Assembly: GCF_018812025.1 (NCBI RefSeq)
Contig: NC_063050.1
Location: 57,920,147 to 57,984,146, forward strand
Length of the DNA: 64,000 nt
Direction of reading: 5' to 3'
From: Megalobrama amblycephala
Taxonomy: Eukaryota; Chordata; Actinopteri; Cypriniformes; Xenocyprididae
Shown here: piece after piece, positions 42,141 through 54,075 of the stretch
How positions within the stretch are numbered: the first letter of the stretch is position 1
Layout: each line of letters begins with the position of its first letter
The notes under the pieces: generated by a model
What the model saw: only the letters and a program-made list of their open reading frames with translations
Databases searched by the model: none
What the model was told of the DNA's origin: nothing
Translations under genes and position numbers: made by a program

Positions 42141-42724
42141 TGTTCTGCCCCCACTTTGTGTTGCATTAGAGACATCTAGTGGTTTAAATATGTATTGCAT
42201 TTGAGTTCTCATATTTTAGTCCCTCCTCTCTTGCCGTAGTTTTTCTGTTTTGCTTCTGACTTTAATCTATGGAGACATGCAGCAGCTACTCTTTTCTCTT
42301 TACCTTTGGTGGTTTATGAAGATCTAAGTCTGTAAGTATTTTGTTGGAATTATATCTACTTTGCTATAGTCTTTGTTTATTATCCGTTTTAGTATACTAT
42401 GTATGTTATATTAATAGAGGATAATTGCGATTAGCATCTCTCCATAGACATCCATGTTAAAGTTAGCTTAAATGCTTATTAGCCCTGTCAGTCTCATTAT
42501 AATGGCTAATTTTTCTTATGTGATAGCTATATATGTTAGACTTGAGTTGTATATTCATGTATATGTATATATGGGCAGTTTGTAAAGCCATATTATTATG
42601 TTTTCACAGTTTTACAAAAATCATTACTAAAAGGCCTTTCTCTACTCCGGTTTCCTGGGTCTTTATTTCATGGATCTCATGTTAGATATCTGCTACGCTA
42701 ACCTGTTAAAGCAAGAGCAGAATA
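42141..42724 (+). repeat. BEL 3' LTR (584 bp)
   Basis: An uninterrupted LTR that matches both halves of the 5' LTR. It is followed by GAAGA. Confidence 0.93.
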
Positions 42725-42729
42725 GAAGA

Positions 42730-44168
42730 TGTGATGACTAGTTACCTATAAGTATTGTAATGGTGCAAAAAGCAAACTTCAGAGGCATGTCATCAATAAC
42801 CTTTATTGGAATGTAAATGTACATCCAAGCTTAGCTGCAGGAATCTGTGAGGGCAACAGACAAGAAAATTGGTGTACCCAGGGCAGGCTTAGTAACAATC
42901 AGGGCTTGACATTAACACCCGCCAACCCACCAAATGCGGGTAGATTTCAGCTGTGGCAGGTAAGACAGCCGTTCCCACTAGCCACTTTGGTTGGTTGAAT
43001 TTAATTTCAGCTTACAGTCAAATGATCGTTAAAGATAGTTGTATCACAAAATTACAATTCAATTACAATTCTTTATCGATTAACTTGTTGTGAAGGCGGG
43101 ATAGGCGGAATCGCACTGAATGGCGCACAACAGAAGCGCCCTCTCAGTTCTCCTTGCGCCTGAATATTCAAATACACTCAAACAGAGATGTCAAAATGTA
43201 CATATGTGTACTATGTCCAGTGTTGGGAGTAACAAGTTACAAAGTTAGTATAGCCTACTTATCACAACATTGTCAATCGCGTTGTCAATCGCAAATGCTA
43301 ATTTATTCAAACGTTTCTCTACCGAACTACCTACTGTAGCTTAATTCGCGGAGGACAACGAGAAAGAACCCATTTCATAAATGAGCCAGTAGTGGAGAAA
43401 TAATAACTTTTAAGAAATAATCTTTTTTGAGTAACGACCCCAACAATGGCTATGTCCTCCTTGACATGATTTGTGATTTGTGACATGATTTGTGTCATGT
43501 GCAGGTGCGATAGAACGTGTACAAACCAATAGGGTGTCAGTATATGTTTATACCTCTCATCAAACCACAATCAAATTCACTCTATCCATATGAAATTAAA
43601 ACAAGCTGAAATGAAATAGGAGTAACAAGGCTATTTTTAAAATGTAAGGAGTAGAAAGTACAGATAATTGTGTGAAAATGTAAGGAGTAGACGTATTTGT
43701 ACTTCATTACTTGACTCCTCTGCTGATAACCCACTCCTATACCCCCAAAACAGGTGTTGGTGTAGTAAATATTTACAAACCTTTTGTTCTGGTCTGGGTA
43801 TTTAAGGGAAATTGCAAAGCGACTGTAGCCAGAAACCCCCATGCAGTGATGGGTAAGTGTCTCATAAAAAACTCATAAACCACTGTGTGTATATGCAATT
43901 CTTACTCTTAGAGTCATCTTTGAGCAACTGGTGTTATGTATTTATGATATATTTATTGTGTTCAGGATTGATCATATGGGAGGTTTAATAGATGGAGCAT
44001 AGGGCACATCAATTAAGACCATTTCGATTTCTGACTATCTGTTAAGTGGCTGTGTAGTTGCTTATTTTAAAGACCCATAGGTGGCGTTGAGGTTCTTGAT
44101 TGGCTTTAGCAGAATGATGTCATTGAGTTTCCGGGATAAATGCTGTGGATGGTGACAATGGAGTCTCT
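42730..44168. other. repeat-like non-coding region
   Basis: No gene seen. CAGGGCTTGACATTAAC near 42901 and CAGTGTTGGGAGTAACAAG near 43217 resemble termini or subterminal parts of fish hAT derivatives, but I could not find matching opposite ends. The rest is unassigned. Confidence 0.4.
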
Positions 44169-44226
44169 CTCGCTGCTACAGTACAGATGGCTCGGAGACA
44201 GAAGATCACAGTTTAAGATATTTAAA

Positions 44227-45115
44227 GTCGCTCTAGCCAATGCCTCGACTCTTCGAGGGCCAGCTTGACAGCTAAGAGTTCTCGGTTGCCGAAGTCGTAG
44301 TTGAGCTTGCGGGAGAAGAAGGCGCATCAATGGAGGCGGCTCGGATTCCCCTGCTGCTACGACAATACCGCTCCTACTCCGGTTGTAGAGGCATCAACTT
44401 CAACTACGAAAGGCTTGTTAGGATCAGGGTGTACCAGGAGAGGAGCGGTTGCGAAGGCTTCCTTGAGAGTGTTGAAAGTGTCTTCGGCAGATGTTATCCA
44501 GGACAGAAACTTGGGCTTGTTTCTCAGGAGGCTAGTGAGAGGGTTGGTGATGGAACTGTAGTTTTGAATGAAACGTCTGTAGAAGTTGGCAAAGCCAAGG
44601 AAACGTTGAAGTTCCTTCACTGTAGTGGGAGTTGGCCAGTTGTTGATGGCGGCCACCTTCCTCTCGGCCATCTGGATGCCACTGCTGTCGATGTTGTAAC
44701 CAAGGAACTGCACTGAGGGTTGATGGAATGAACACTTCTCGGCTTTGAGGAATCGCTGGAACTCTTTCAGGCATTTCAGGACCTCCGCAACGTGGTGGCG
44801 ATGTTCAGCCAGGCTCCGGGAGTAAATCAGGATATCATCGATGTATACCAAGACAAACTCGTGGAGAAACTCCCGGAGCACCTTGGGGATGAAGTCCTGG
44901 AATATGGAGGGGGCGTTGACAAGTCCATAGGGCATGACCAGGTATTCGTAATGACCTGTGGGCGTGACAAAGGCGGTCTTCCACTCGTCCCCCTCACGTA
45001 TCCGGATCAGGTTATACGCGCTGCAGAGGTCCAACTTGGTAAACACAGTGGCACCACGGAGATGTCCCAGGACTTCGCCGGTCTTCCAAGAGAGGATGGG
45101 ATTATGCTGCTCCAA
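44227..45115 (-). pseudogene. Gypsy pol remnant: protease end, RT palm, RNase H start
   Basis: The open frame from 45115 to 44357 reads [15 protein letters not shown] then [20 protein letters not shown], followed by [43 protein letters not shown] and [17 protein letters not shown]. The direct join of the protease tail to the RT palm shows the internal deletion. Sequence continues in another frame to about 44227. Confidence 0.88.
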
Positions 45116-45256
45116 CCACGGACAACCCTAGAATCACGTCAGCGGTGGATTCCTCCAGAACCAGCAATGAAATCCTCTCCACATGAAGAACACCGATTTA
45201 AAGTAGTAGTGGACCGACATTCCGACTCACTTGACGTCGACTAACAGGTTTTCCAG

Positions 45257-46316
45257 TTATTGATTGGATCTGGTACGTTGCAGTCGTAGCTGTGGTCTTG
45301 AGCTTGAGAGCCTCTGACGGCAGAGGGCGCCGGAGATGAAATTGCCTGCTGACCCAGAGTCGAGGAGAGCGGTAACTGGAAGAGTAACATCAGCAGCAGT
45401 AAGCTTCACAACAGTGGTGAGTGGTTTCATCTTATTTATAGAAGGGAAAATGGCACTCACCATGGGACGAGGAGGACGAATGGGACATGCAGAGATTACA
45501 TGTCCCGGAGCACCACAGTATAGGCATAGATTCTGGGTCAGCTTTCTCTGCCGTTCCGTGGGTGACAGTCTTGCGGAATCCACTTGCATGGTTTTCTGTA
45601 GCTGGTTCTGGAGGGCTGACGGAGTCTGGCCGGCAGAGGATGGTGGTGAGCTTTGACTGGCCCTGGTGCTCTTCGAGGCACGACTGCATACGAGTGGCGA
45701 AACGGATAGATAGCTGGATAAATCTCTCAAGGCCGATGGTATCCTTGTATGCAGCGAGATGCAACCGCACTTGTGGATCCAATCCTTGACGATATGACGT
45801 AAGCAGCGCTTGTTTGTTCCATCCGCTCTTGGCAGCCAGGGTTCTAAATTGAAGAGCATATTCGTTAACAGACATTTTTCCTTGCTTTAGATAATAAAGT
45901 TTCTCACCAATGGCAGAGTCTCAGGAGGGTTTTCCAAACACCTCTTTAAAGTGATTGACGAAACTGGAATATGACTGGATAGCTGGGTGTTTTTGGGACC
46001 AGATGGAATCAGCCCATAGAAGCGCTTTGCCGCTTATTTGTGTAATCAGGAACGCCACTTTGGATTGCTCGGTGGGGAACATGTGCGGTTGCATCTCCAG
46101 GACCAGTGAGCATTGTAGGAGGAAACCGTTGCAATCCTCCGCCGAACCAGAGCAGGGCGCCGGTTTGGCTATGGGACTGGCGTACAGCAGCGGTGAAGGA
46201 GTGATGGCGGTGTTTGCGGAAGTGATGGATAGTGGAGTCGGCGTTGGTGCTGGGTGCACGGTGAGTGTTCGACGTAATGCATCAACCAGGTCCTGGAATG
46301 GGTCGGGATGACTCAT
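45257..46316 (-). pseudogene. Gypsy gag and zinc-knuckle/protease start, broken
   Basis: Gag starts at 46316 (MSHPDPFQDLVDALRR). It is stopped by an in-frame TGA near 45930 and continues as MSVNEYALQFRTLAAKSGW to PPEPATENHAS. A frameshift near 45590 leads to CLYCGAPGHVISAC and the protease [10 protein letters not shown]. Layout is the same as in the chromovirus upstream. Confidence 0.85.
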
Positions 46317-46338
46317 ACTTGTGTTTACGATGTTCTTC

Positions 46339-46794
46339 TGTTACAGTACAGATGGCTCTGAGACAGAAGATCACAGTTTAAGGTATTTATTAACACAAGC
46401 AGATGGATAGTCGAACACAGGTGAGTAGATATGCAGTTCTTGTGAGAGTGAGAGTGAATGAATACTGATACTGTCCTTTCTGAATCGTAGATGGTGACTT
46501 GAGGAGGATTGCTGGAGCAGTGGAGACAGAGATGACGGAGAACATTCACACACACGATGGAGACACACGAGGTAACTTTGGAACACTGGAGACAGGTAAG
46601 TAACAACAGGAGTCCTTGAGGTAAGCATCTAGGAAGAGTCCTTAGTTGCGAACAAGACCGGACAGTGAGTGTGTGTGAGTCTATTAAGTGTGTGGTGATT
46701 GGAGAGGTGATGGCGTCCAGGTGTGAGTGATCAGTATTCAGGAGAGGGAGTGTGTTGTGATTGGCTGATGTGGGAGCCTGGCGTGTCTGTGACA
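46339..46794 (-). repeat. complete LTR (456 bp) of the deleted Gypsy
   Basis: It begins TGTTACAGTACAG and ends GTCTGTGACA in plus orientation. The truncated partner LTR starts TGCTACAGTACAG at 44174. Confidence 0.9.
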
Positions 46795-46799
46795 CTCGC

Positions 46800-47337
46800 T
46801 GGGCTGATCTCTCTCTCTGCGGTTCCCCTCTCTGTGGTTCCCTTTGATCTCTCATCGTCCGCTCTCATGGGGCATTTAGTCTTTCTTTTGTTATAGTTTA
46901 GTTTGCATCTTTGATCTTTTCATTGTTTTGTTCAATATGTTTTCTTTATATGGTTAATGTTTAATTTTAACAGTAAGAGTTAGTGGTAGTGGAACTGCTC
47001 CTGCTTGATTGCTCCTGTCTGCCTCTCTGCCTCTCTGCCTCTGCCTCGCTGCTCAGAGTGGTTTGCGTCTCCGTATAGCTTTGTTTTCTCTTACTTTTAT
47101 TGAATCTCGTACTTTTATTCATTGTTGCTTATATTATTATTACTTTATATATACTATTGCCTACCACATTAATCTGACGTCGCCAGCTTGTAATCTTTGA
47201 ATCTAAATCGCTGTTACAATGCGTTTGCATCTCGTTAGCTTGTTAACTTGTCATCAGTCTCTCGCGCTCCTTTTTCAACACGTTCATCAAACAGCGGTGG
47301 AAACTCGGATCGGATCAGTCTACAAACACGGTGAGTC
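46800..47337 (+). other. likely LINE 5' region, non-coding
   Basis: Low-complexity CTCTCTGCCTCTCTGCC and AT-rich sequence leading to a LINE ORF1 at 47338. I infer an untranslated leader by analogy with 62757-63033. No gene seen. Confidence 0.4.
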
Positions 47338-47655
47338 ATGTCATCCTCTCCCAGTGTCATTTTGTGTTCAGTTTGTCACATGTTTAGCATAGCTCTCTCT
47401 GTCAGCGACGAGGGATTTACATGTCATAAATGTAGGGAAATAGTCAGGCTGACAGAGAGAATCTCAGAATTAGAGACACGCATCCAAACTTTAATCGAGG
47501 ATAGTAAGAATGCAGGGGCTTCAGATACTGTTTTGGATGCGACTAGCTTAGTGAACTCTGTACTCCTGTTGAAAAGAGATGGTATTCATCCATCCCGGGA
47601 TGGTGCTGCTCTTCTCTCTAGTAATATGGCACATAGTCTTAGAGCTGAAACATGA
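47338..47655 (+). CDS. L2-like LINE ORF1 with internal deletion of the esterase core
   Basis: The 105-residue frame keeps both ends of an ORF1 protein. It begins with a C-x2-C...C-x2-C zinc-finger-like start (CSVCHMFSIALSVSDEGFTC, then HKC) and the coiled-coil RLTERISELETRIQTLIED. At about residue 74 it jumps to LLKRDGIHPSRDGAALLSSN, the last block of an SGNH esterase with DGIH. The middle with the GDS serine, present in the copy at 63034, is gone. The deletion is in frame. Confidence 0.8.
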   Translation: MSSSPSVILCSVCHMFSIALSVSDEGFTCHKCREIVRLTERISELETRIQTLIEDSKNAGASDTVLDATSLVNSVLLLKRDGIHPSRDGAALLSSNMAHSLRAET

Positions 47656-47710
47656 CAAACTACGGCCCAGGTCAGGAAGCAGACAAACTGGCTAAACCGA
47701 CCATCTGCTA

Positions 47711-48106
47711 GCTGCCTCACGTTACAGAAGTCAGATAAATCCCAACACATAGAAACTCTCACACCTAGATATTATCACATAGAGACTGTGTCTGTACCCC
47801 GAATTAGTAAAAACAAAAAAATTCCAAACCCATTTAATGGTAAAAATTTAATTGATGTTCAACAAATAAAAAATAGAGATAATAATGATAAACAAATGAT
47901 AAAGCTTGGGTTGTTAAATATTAGATCACTTTCTTCAAAAGCACTTATTGTTAATGATATTATTACAGACAATAATCTAGATGTGCTATGTTTGACGGAA
48001 ACCTGGCTAAAACCGGATGATTACATTACTTTAAATGAGTCTAGCCCTCAAGGTTATGAATATCGACACAATCCTCGACAGAAAGGCAAAGGGGGAGGTG
48101 TTGCTG
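47711..48106 (+). repeat. LINE segment duplicated at 48994-49389
   Basis: 396 bp nearly identical to 48994-49389 (I see one difference, GGATGATTAC versus GGACGATTAC). It holds the start of the ORF2 endonuclease ([32 protein letters not shown]). It ends where copied Gypsy sequence begins. Confidence 0.92.
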
Positions 48107-48994
48107 AATGAACACTTCTCGGCTTTGAGGAATCGCTGGAACTCTTTCAGGCATTTCAGGACCTCCGCAACGTGGTGGCGATGTTCAGCCAGGCTCCGGG
48201 AGTAAATCAGGATATCATCGATGTATACCAAGACAAACTCGTGGAGAAACTCCTGGAGCACCTCGGGGATGAAGTCCTGGAATATGGAGGGGGCGTTGAC
48301 AAGTCCATAGGGCATGACCAGGTATTCGTAATGACCTGTGGGCGTGACAAAGGCGGTCTTCCACTCGTCCCCCTCACGTATCCGGATCAGGTTATACGCG
48401 CTGCAGAGGTCCAACTTGGTAAACACAGTGGCACCACGGAGATGTCCCAGGACTTCGCCGGTCTTCCAAGAGAGGATGGGATTATGCTGCTCCAACCACG
48501 GACAACCCTAGAATCACGTCAGCGGTGGATTCCTCCAGAACCAGCAATGAAATCCTCTCCACATGAAGAACACCGATTTAAAGTAGTAGTGGACCGACAT
48601 TCCGACTCACTTGACGTCGACTAACAGGTTTTCCAGTTATTGATTGGATCTGGTACGTTGCAGTCGTAGCTGTGGTCTTGAGCTTGAGAGCCTCTGACGG
48701 CAGAGGGCGCCGGAGATGAAATTGCCTGCTGACCCAGAGTCGAGGAGAGCGGTAACTGGAAGAGTAACATCAGCAGCAGTAAGCTTCACAACAGTGGTGA
48801 GTGGTTTCATCTTATTTATAGAAGGGAAAATGGCACTCACCATGGGACGAGGAGGACGAATGGGACATGCAGAGATTACATGTCCCGGAGCACCACAGTA
48901 TAGGCATCGATTCTGGGTCAGCTTTCTCTGCCGTTCCGTGGGTGACAGTCTTGCGGAATCCACTTGCATGGTTTTCTGTAGCTGGTTCTGGAGG
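48106..48994 (-). repeat. 889-bp recopied Gypsy segment
   Basis: Nearly identical to 44726-45614, in the same orientation, with three differences noticed. It carries RT palm, protease and zinc-knuckle remnants. It has neither LTR nor target-site duplication. Both junctions share only 1 bp with the donor sequences. Confidence 0.92.
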
Positions 48995-50152
48995 CTGCCT
49001 CACGTTACAGAAGTCAGATAAATCCCAACACATAGAAACTCTCACACCTAGATATTATCACATAGAGACTGTGTCTGTACCCCGAATTAGTAAAAACAAA
49101 AAAATTCCAAACCCATTTAATGGTAAAAATTTAATTGATGTTCAACAAATAAAAAATAGAGATAATAATGATAAACAAATGATAAAGCTTGGGTTGTTAA
49201 ATATTAGATCACTTTCTTCAAAAGCACTTATTGTTAATGATATTATTACAGACAATAATCTAGATGTGCTATGTTTGACGGAAACCTGGCTAAAACCGGA
49301 CGATTACATTACTTTAAATGAGTCTAGCCCTCAAGGTTATGAATATCGACACAATCCTCGACAGAAAGGCAAAGGGGGAGGTGTTGCTGTAATTTATAGT
49401 AATATTTACAGTATTAGTCAAAAGTCTTTCAAATATAATTCCTTCGAAGTGATGGTGCTTTACGTAACATTATGTAAGTTGACATTTGTGCTGGCTACTG
49501 TATACAGGCCACCAGGACACCATACAAACTTTATCAAAGAATTTGCTGATTTTCTATCAGAATTAGTACTAGCTGCAGATAAAGTCCTTGTTGTTGGTGA
49601 TTTTAATATCCATGTAGATAATAAAAAAGACTCATTGGGATTGGCATTTACAGACATTCTAAACTCTATTGGTGTTAGACAACACGTGTCAGGACCCACT
49701 CATTGTCGTAATCATACTTTAGATCTAATATTGTCACATGGAATCGATATTGATGCCGTTGAAATTCTGCAGCAGAGTGACAACATCTCAGATCATTATC
49801 TAGTCTCGTGTATACTACATTTAGTCAAAGAGGCTAAACTGCCTCCCTGCCACAAATATGGTAGAACCATCACTTCTACCACTAAAGATCGCTTTATAAA
49901 TAATCTTCCTGATCAGTTTCATCGCCTTAGCATACCAGACAGCTTAGAAGACCTCGATGTTGCAACAGAAACTATTGCCTCTGTCTTTTCCAGCACATTA
50001 GATTCAGTTGCTCCTTTGCGTTTAAAAAAGATTAAGGAATTTAATCCAATGCCATGGTACAATGAGCACACTCGGGCCCTAAAAACAGCAGCTAGAAAAA
50101 TGAAGCGCAGCTGGAAGAAAACAACACTAGAAGTATTTTGCATTTCAGGATA
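48994..50152 (+). pseudogene. L2-like LINE ORF2, APE endonuclease domain
   Basis: The plus-strand open frame has the apurinic endonuclease motifs [55 protein letters not shown] and SDHYLVS. These cleave the target DNA for target-primed reverse transcription. The frame passes LRLKKIKEFNPMPWYNEHTR, ending at LEVFCISG where L1 sequence begins at 50153. RT is missing here; an RT piece of similar type lies at 61880-62525. The open frame also extends upstream through antisense Gypsy sequence, which is chance. Confidence 0.88.
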
Positions 50153-51912
50153 GTCCCAAAGTAATGCTGCAATTCAGCAAGCAAAACACAAAAAAGTGGT
50201 TTCTGACCTGAAAATTTACATTTATGTATATAAAATTTTGTTAATAAAATAAGAAGATTAAGTAAGAATAACTTGTTTTCCAATAAATGCTCTTTTTTCC
50301 AATTAACAATTCCAAACAAAACATTTTCCCAAAGTAAGGAAAAATCCTTATCAATGTGCTCAATAACAAAAAGGGAAAAGTCTTTCCACAATCTTTTAGA
50401 GTAATGGCAAAGCCAGAACAAATGCACAATGGACTCTGGGTGCTGTTTGCAAAAAGAACAATTTGTCAATATCTTTTTAAAATTTCTTCATGAAAGTATT
50501 AACAGGATATACACGATGAATAATACGAAATGAAACTATTGTAACAGTAGGGTCTAAAGAAGGTAAAATAGAGGGATTGTATTCGATGCCATACCATCTG
50601 GAGTTTTTAGACTATTTCAACATATCCCCTATATGTTGAAATAGTCTAAAAACTCCAGATGGTATGGCATCGAATACAATAGCAAATTCCGTAGGGGTAA
50701 TGGGAATATTAAAACGACTAAGAAATTCCTCATAGTTTAATAAAAGGCCATTTGCATTAAATAACTGACTTACAAGCAAAATATTTGCCTCAAACCAGCG
50801 CTGGAAGAATAAAGATCTGTTTTTATAAAGAATATCTCTTTTATTCCATATAAAATATTTATGAGGAGAAAAGTTATGTTTGTATAAAAGAGACCAGGGG
50901 AGAAGGACCTGCTTATGGAATTTAGATAATTTAGCTGGTATTTTTTCAACATTATAATTACAAAACAATAAAAAATTAAATCCACCGAATTTGGAGAAAA
51001 TATATTGTGGAATAAAGTTCCAAACTGAGGTTGGATTTTTAAGAAAGTGTTTGGCCCAATTAATTTTAAGAGTATTATTAAATGTATAAAAATCTAACAT
51101 ATTGAGACCACCATTTTCATAAGTATTCAAAACAACAGATTTCTTGATATAATGTATGCCATTTTTCCACATGAAATTAAATAATAAAGATTGCACTCTT
51201 TAATTGAAAGCAGTTCACATTTAGATAAATTTAAAAAAAGACCAGAAGCTTTAGAAAAATTTTCAACAGTGCTGATTGCGATAGGGACCCAAGAGGCATC
51301 TCTTAAAAAAAGAGCAGTGTCATCTGCTAATTGGCTGATCTTTATTTCTCTTTCTGCAATAAGAATCCCTTTCAAGGTACTTTTATTAATATAGTGTGAG
51401 AAGATCTGGGTGGCAAGGAGGAAAAGATAGGGTGAAATAGGACATCCTTGCCTAATACCCTCTGAAGGTAGAATCTGGGTGACGTACCAAAACTAAATTT
51501 CAGTGTCCTGATGGCATTATTAAAGAAATCACCAAATCCAAACTTTCGAAGGCAACAGAAAATAAAAGCATGCTCCACGGTGTCAAATGCCTTGTAAAAG
51601 TCTAAAAAAATAAAATAAAACTTTCCTCTGAAATCAAATCAGAATAGTCAAGGATGTCTAAAATTAATCTGATATTATTAGAAATGTGCCTATTTTTTAT
51701 AAATCCAGATTGAGATTCGTCAATTAAATAGCTCATTACTTTCTGTAATCTTTGGGCAAAAATTTGAGCAAGGATCTTGTAATCAGTGTTAAGTAAACAA
51801 ATAGGACGCCAATTTTCAATAAGAAGTGGATCCTTTTTGGGTTTTGGAATCAGAGTAATCACACCCTGTGTTAAGATAGGAGGAAGAGATGTTCTCAGAA
51901 TATCAATCCAAT
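50153..51912 (-). pseudogene. L1-like ORF2: RT 3' half and C-terminal zinc knuckle
   Basis: From 51912 down, frames give SILRTSLPPILTQGVITLIP, KPKKDPLLIENWRPICLLNT, DESQSGFIKNRHISNNIRLI, then the catalytic ISQLADDTALFLRD (near 51330), GLFLNLSKCELLSI, and the thumb region (SLLFNFMWKNGIHYIKKSVV, NTYENGGLNMLDF). The protein ends with CSFCKQHPESIVHLFWLC, a C-x2-C...H-x4-C motif (50469-50414). Several frameshifts. A 50-bp hairpin at 50576-50680 breaks the frame. Confidence 0.87.
50576..50680. repeat. perfect 50-bp inverted repeat with 5-bp spacer
   Basis: Positions 50576-50625 and 50631-50680 are exact reverse complements separated by CCCCT. It lies in the coding part of the L1-like ORF2, so one arm is an inverted duplicate of the other. 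Confidence 0.97.
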
Positions 51913-52174
51913 CCAATCCACTTTATTTCTATAGCACATTTTACCAACCACAACAGTCTCCAAAGTGCTGCACAAAATTAAAACAATACAGTAAAAAGGC
52001 ACAAAAAGCATTCATAAAATCAATAAAATAAATAAAACAAACTAATAAAAGACACATAAATGCATTAATAAAAACCAATAAAATAAATAAAACAAACCAG
52101 TAAAAAACACAAATGCATTAATAAAATCAATAAAATTAATAAAACAAACCAAAAAAGACACAGGACCACACAAC

Positions 52175-54075
52175 TCACGCGGAATTAAAAGCCAAAGAAT
52201 AAAAGTGGGTCTTAAGACGAGACTTAAAACATTCAACTGTGGGAGCCATTCTGACCTGGGGAGGCAGAGAGTTCCATAGTCTGGGGCCAACCACCGAGAA
52301 GGCCCGGTCTCCCCTGGTTTTAAGTCTGGTCTTAGGAACCATGAGCTGGAGCTGGCCCTCAGACCTCAATGAACGTGCCGGTGTGTAAATTTGGATGAGG
52401 TCCACGATATACTGTGGGGCAAGTCCATTCAAAGCTTTAAAAACAAACAATAAAATCTTAAAATCAATTCTAAATCGAACAGGAAGCCAGTGCAGCGAGG
52501 CGAGGATGGGGGTGATGTGTTCTCGCTTTTTGGTTCCTGTTAAGAGCCGTGCCGCAGAGTTCTGGACTAACTGTAAGCGAGAAAGTGCATTTTGGGATAT
52601 TCCAGTATAAAGTGCATTACAGTAGTCCAGACGTGATGAAATAAAAGCATGCATGACTTGCTCAAAATGTTTAAAAGATAAAAAAGGTTTGATTTTAGAT
52701 AAAAGACGAAGATGAAAAAAACTCGATTTTACGACAGTGTTAATTTGTTTATCCAGTTTAAAATCACTGTCTATAGTGACGCCAAGGCTGGTGGCTGTAG
52801 GATGCACTTGGTTTTTGAGGGGGCCCAAGTCAACCAAAGATCTAATGGGACCAAACAGCACTATTTCTGTCTTCCCCTCATTTAGACTTAAAATATTTTG
52901 AGCTAACCAAGCCTTGACGTCACTTAAACACTCAAGTAGGGGTGTCAGGGGGGCATGGTCATTTTTTGTCAGTGGCAGGTATATTTGGCAATCGTCTGCA
53001 TAAAAATGATAGGAGATACCATGCCTTTTAAAATCACACTGAGTGGGAGAAGGTACAGAGCAAAAAGAATGGGCCCAAGAATTGATCCCTGGGGGACTCC
53101 ACAATTCACAGGGGCGGTGGACGAGGTAGAGTCCCCCAGTCTGACAGTAAAACATCTTCCAGATAGGTACGACCTGAACCACTCGAGCACTGTCCCCCTG
53201 ACCCCCACACAGTCTTCCAGACGAGATAAAAGAATTGTGTGGTCAACTGTGTCAAAAGCAGCAGTCAGGTCTAAAAGTACTAAAATAGCTGAATCACCAG
53301 TATCAGTCATTAAAAATAAGTCATTAAAAACCTTTAGGAGTGCAGATTCAGTGCTATGGAAGGTTCTATAACCTGACTGGAAAGTGTCAAAAGTGCAATT
53401 TGCTTCTAAAAAAGGCTGTAACTGTGCCAATACACTTTTCTCTAAAATCTTCGACAGGAATGGAAGTTTGGAAATAGGCCGATAATTTGATAAAATTGTA
53501 GGGTCAAGACCAGTTTTTTTAATCAAAGGTTCAACAACAGCCTTTTTACAAAAAGAGGGCACAAAACCCGAGGACAGACTGCTGTTGATGATTTCCCTGA
53601 CATAAGGGCCAATAGTCACCCAAACCTCTTTAAAAAAGCGAGGAGGAACTGTGTCAGCAGGAGAAGAGGAAGATTTTAATGTATTGACAATCTCTGTAAG
53701 AAATGACAATGACACAGGCTTAAACTGATTAAAAATATTAGGGCACTGTGTCTTTATAGGAAAATGAAACAAGGGTGGTGATATATTGGCTCTGATAATA
53801 GCGACCTTGTTATTGAAGAATTGCAGAAAGTTTTCACATGTTTCGCGTGACGCTTCCAGTACAGTGGTAGGACTGGGATTTAAAACAGAACCAATAGTTT
53901 TAAACATAACCCTCGGCTTATTTATATTGTTTAATATGATATCTGAAAGATATTTTGTTTTTTCAGCTTTAACAATATTCTGATATTGGGATTTCGTATG
54001 ACACATGGAGCCCGTCTTTTTTCCACTTGCGCTCTGCTTTTCTGCACTCACGTCTTGCTGCGCGTGTGGTGTCAT
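52175..54075 (-). pseudogene. L2-like ORF2: reverse transcriptase
   Basis: Two frames form one RT. The first (54075-52969) has LIKKTGLDPTILSNYRPISK, FQSGYRTFHSTESALLKVFN, LLDLTAAFDTVDHTILLSRL and NCGVPQGSILGPILFALYLL. A frameshift near 53020-53035 moves to the second frame, which carries the catalytic YHFYADDCQIYLPL and the C-terminal region (SSRLDYCNALYTGI, LLTGTKKREHITPILASLHW, LWNSLPPQVRMAPTVECFKS). It ends at 52175 with FYSLAFNSA. This is the full C-terminus of an L2/CR1-type LINE. Confidence 0.9.

Larger units (their letters stand above)
30500..42724 (+). mobile_element. BEL/Pao LTR retrotransposon, TSD GAAGA
   Basis: The LTRs start TGTTCTGCCCCC and end GCAGAATA. GAAGA flanks both sides (30495-30499 and 42725-42729). 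Gag, aspartic protease, RT, RNase H and integrase follow in the plus direction over 36392-42113. The 5' LTR is interrupted by a chromovirus (30762-35980 plus a GTTAT duplication). BEL elements normally encode one long polyprotein. Here it is broken into several frames, although the integrase section is open throughout. The LTRs differ mainly by small indels, so the element is not very old. Confidence 0.93.
44174..46794 (-). mobile_element. internally deleted Gypsy element, TSD CTCGC
   Basis: This minus-strand element is flanked by CTCGC (44169-44173 and 46795-46799). Its right LTR (46339-46794) is complete. The left LTR keeps only about 50 bp before jumping into pol. Between protease (SWKTGEV) and RT (HLRGATVF) a second deletion removes the RT fingers. 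Integrase is missing. It is related to, but distinct from, the chromovirus at 30762-35980, and its YIDD box is intact. It is nonautonomous. Confidence 0.9.

Noticed and set aside
42901..43860. hAT element with CAGGGCTTGAC and CAGTGTTGGG ends
   Set aside because: I could not find matching opposite termini or an 8-bp duplication.
48867..50153. 428-residue plus frame starting in Gypsy DNA
   Set aside because: The first ~50 residues are antisense Gypsy sequence joined by chance to the LINE endonuclease frame at the rearrangement junction.
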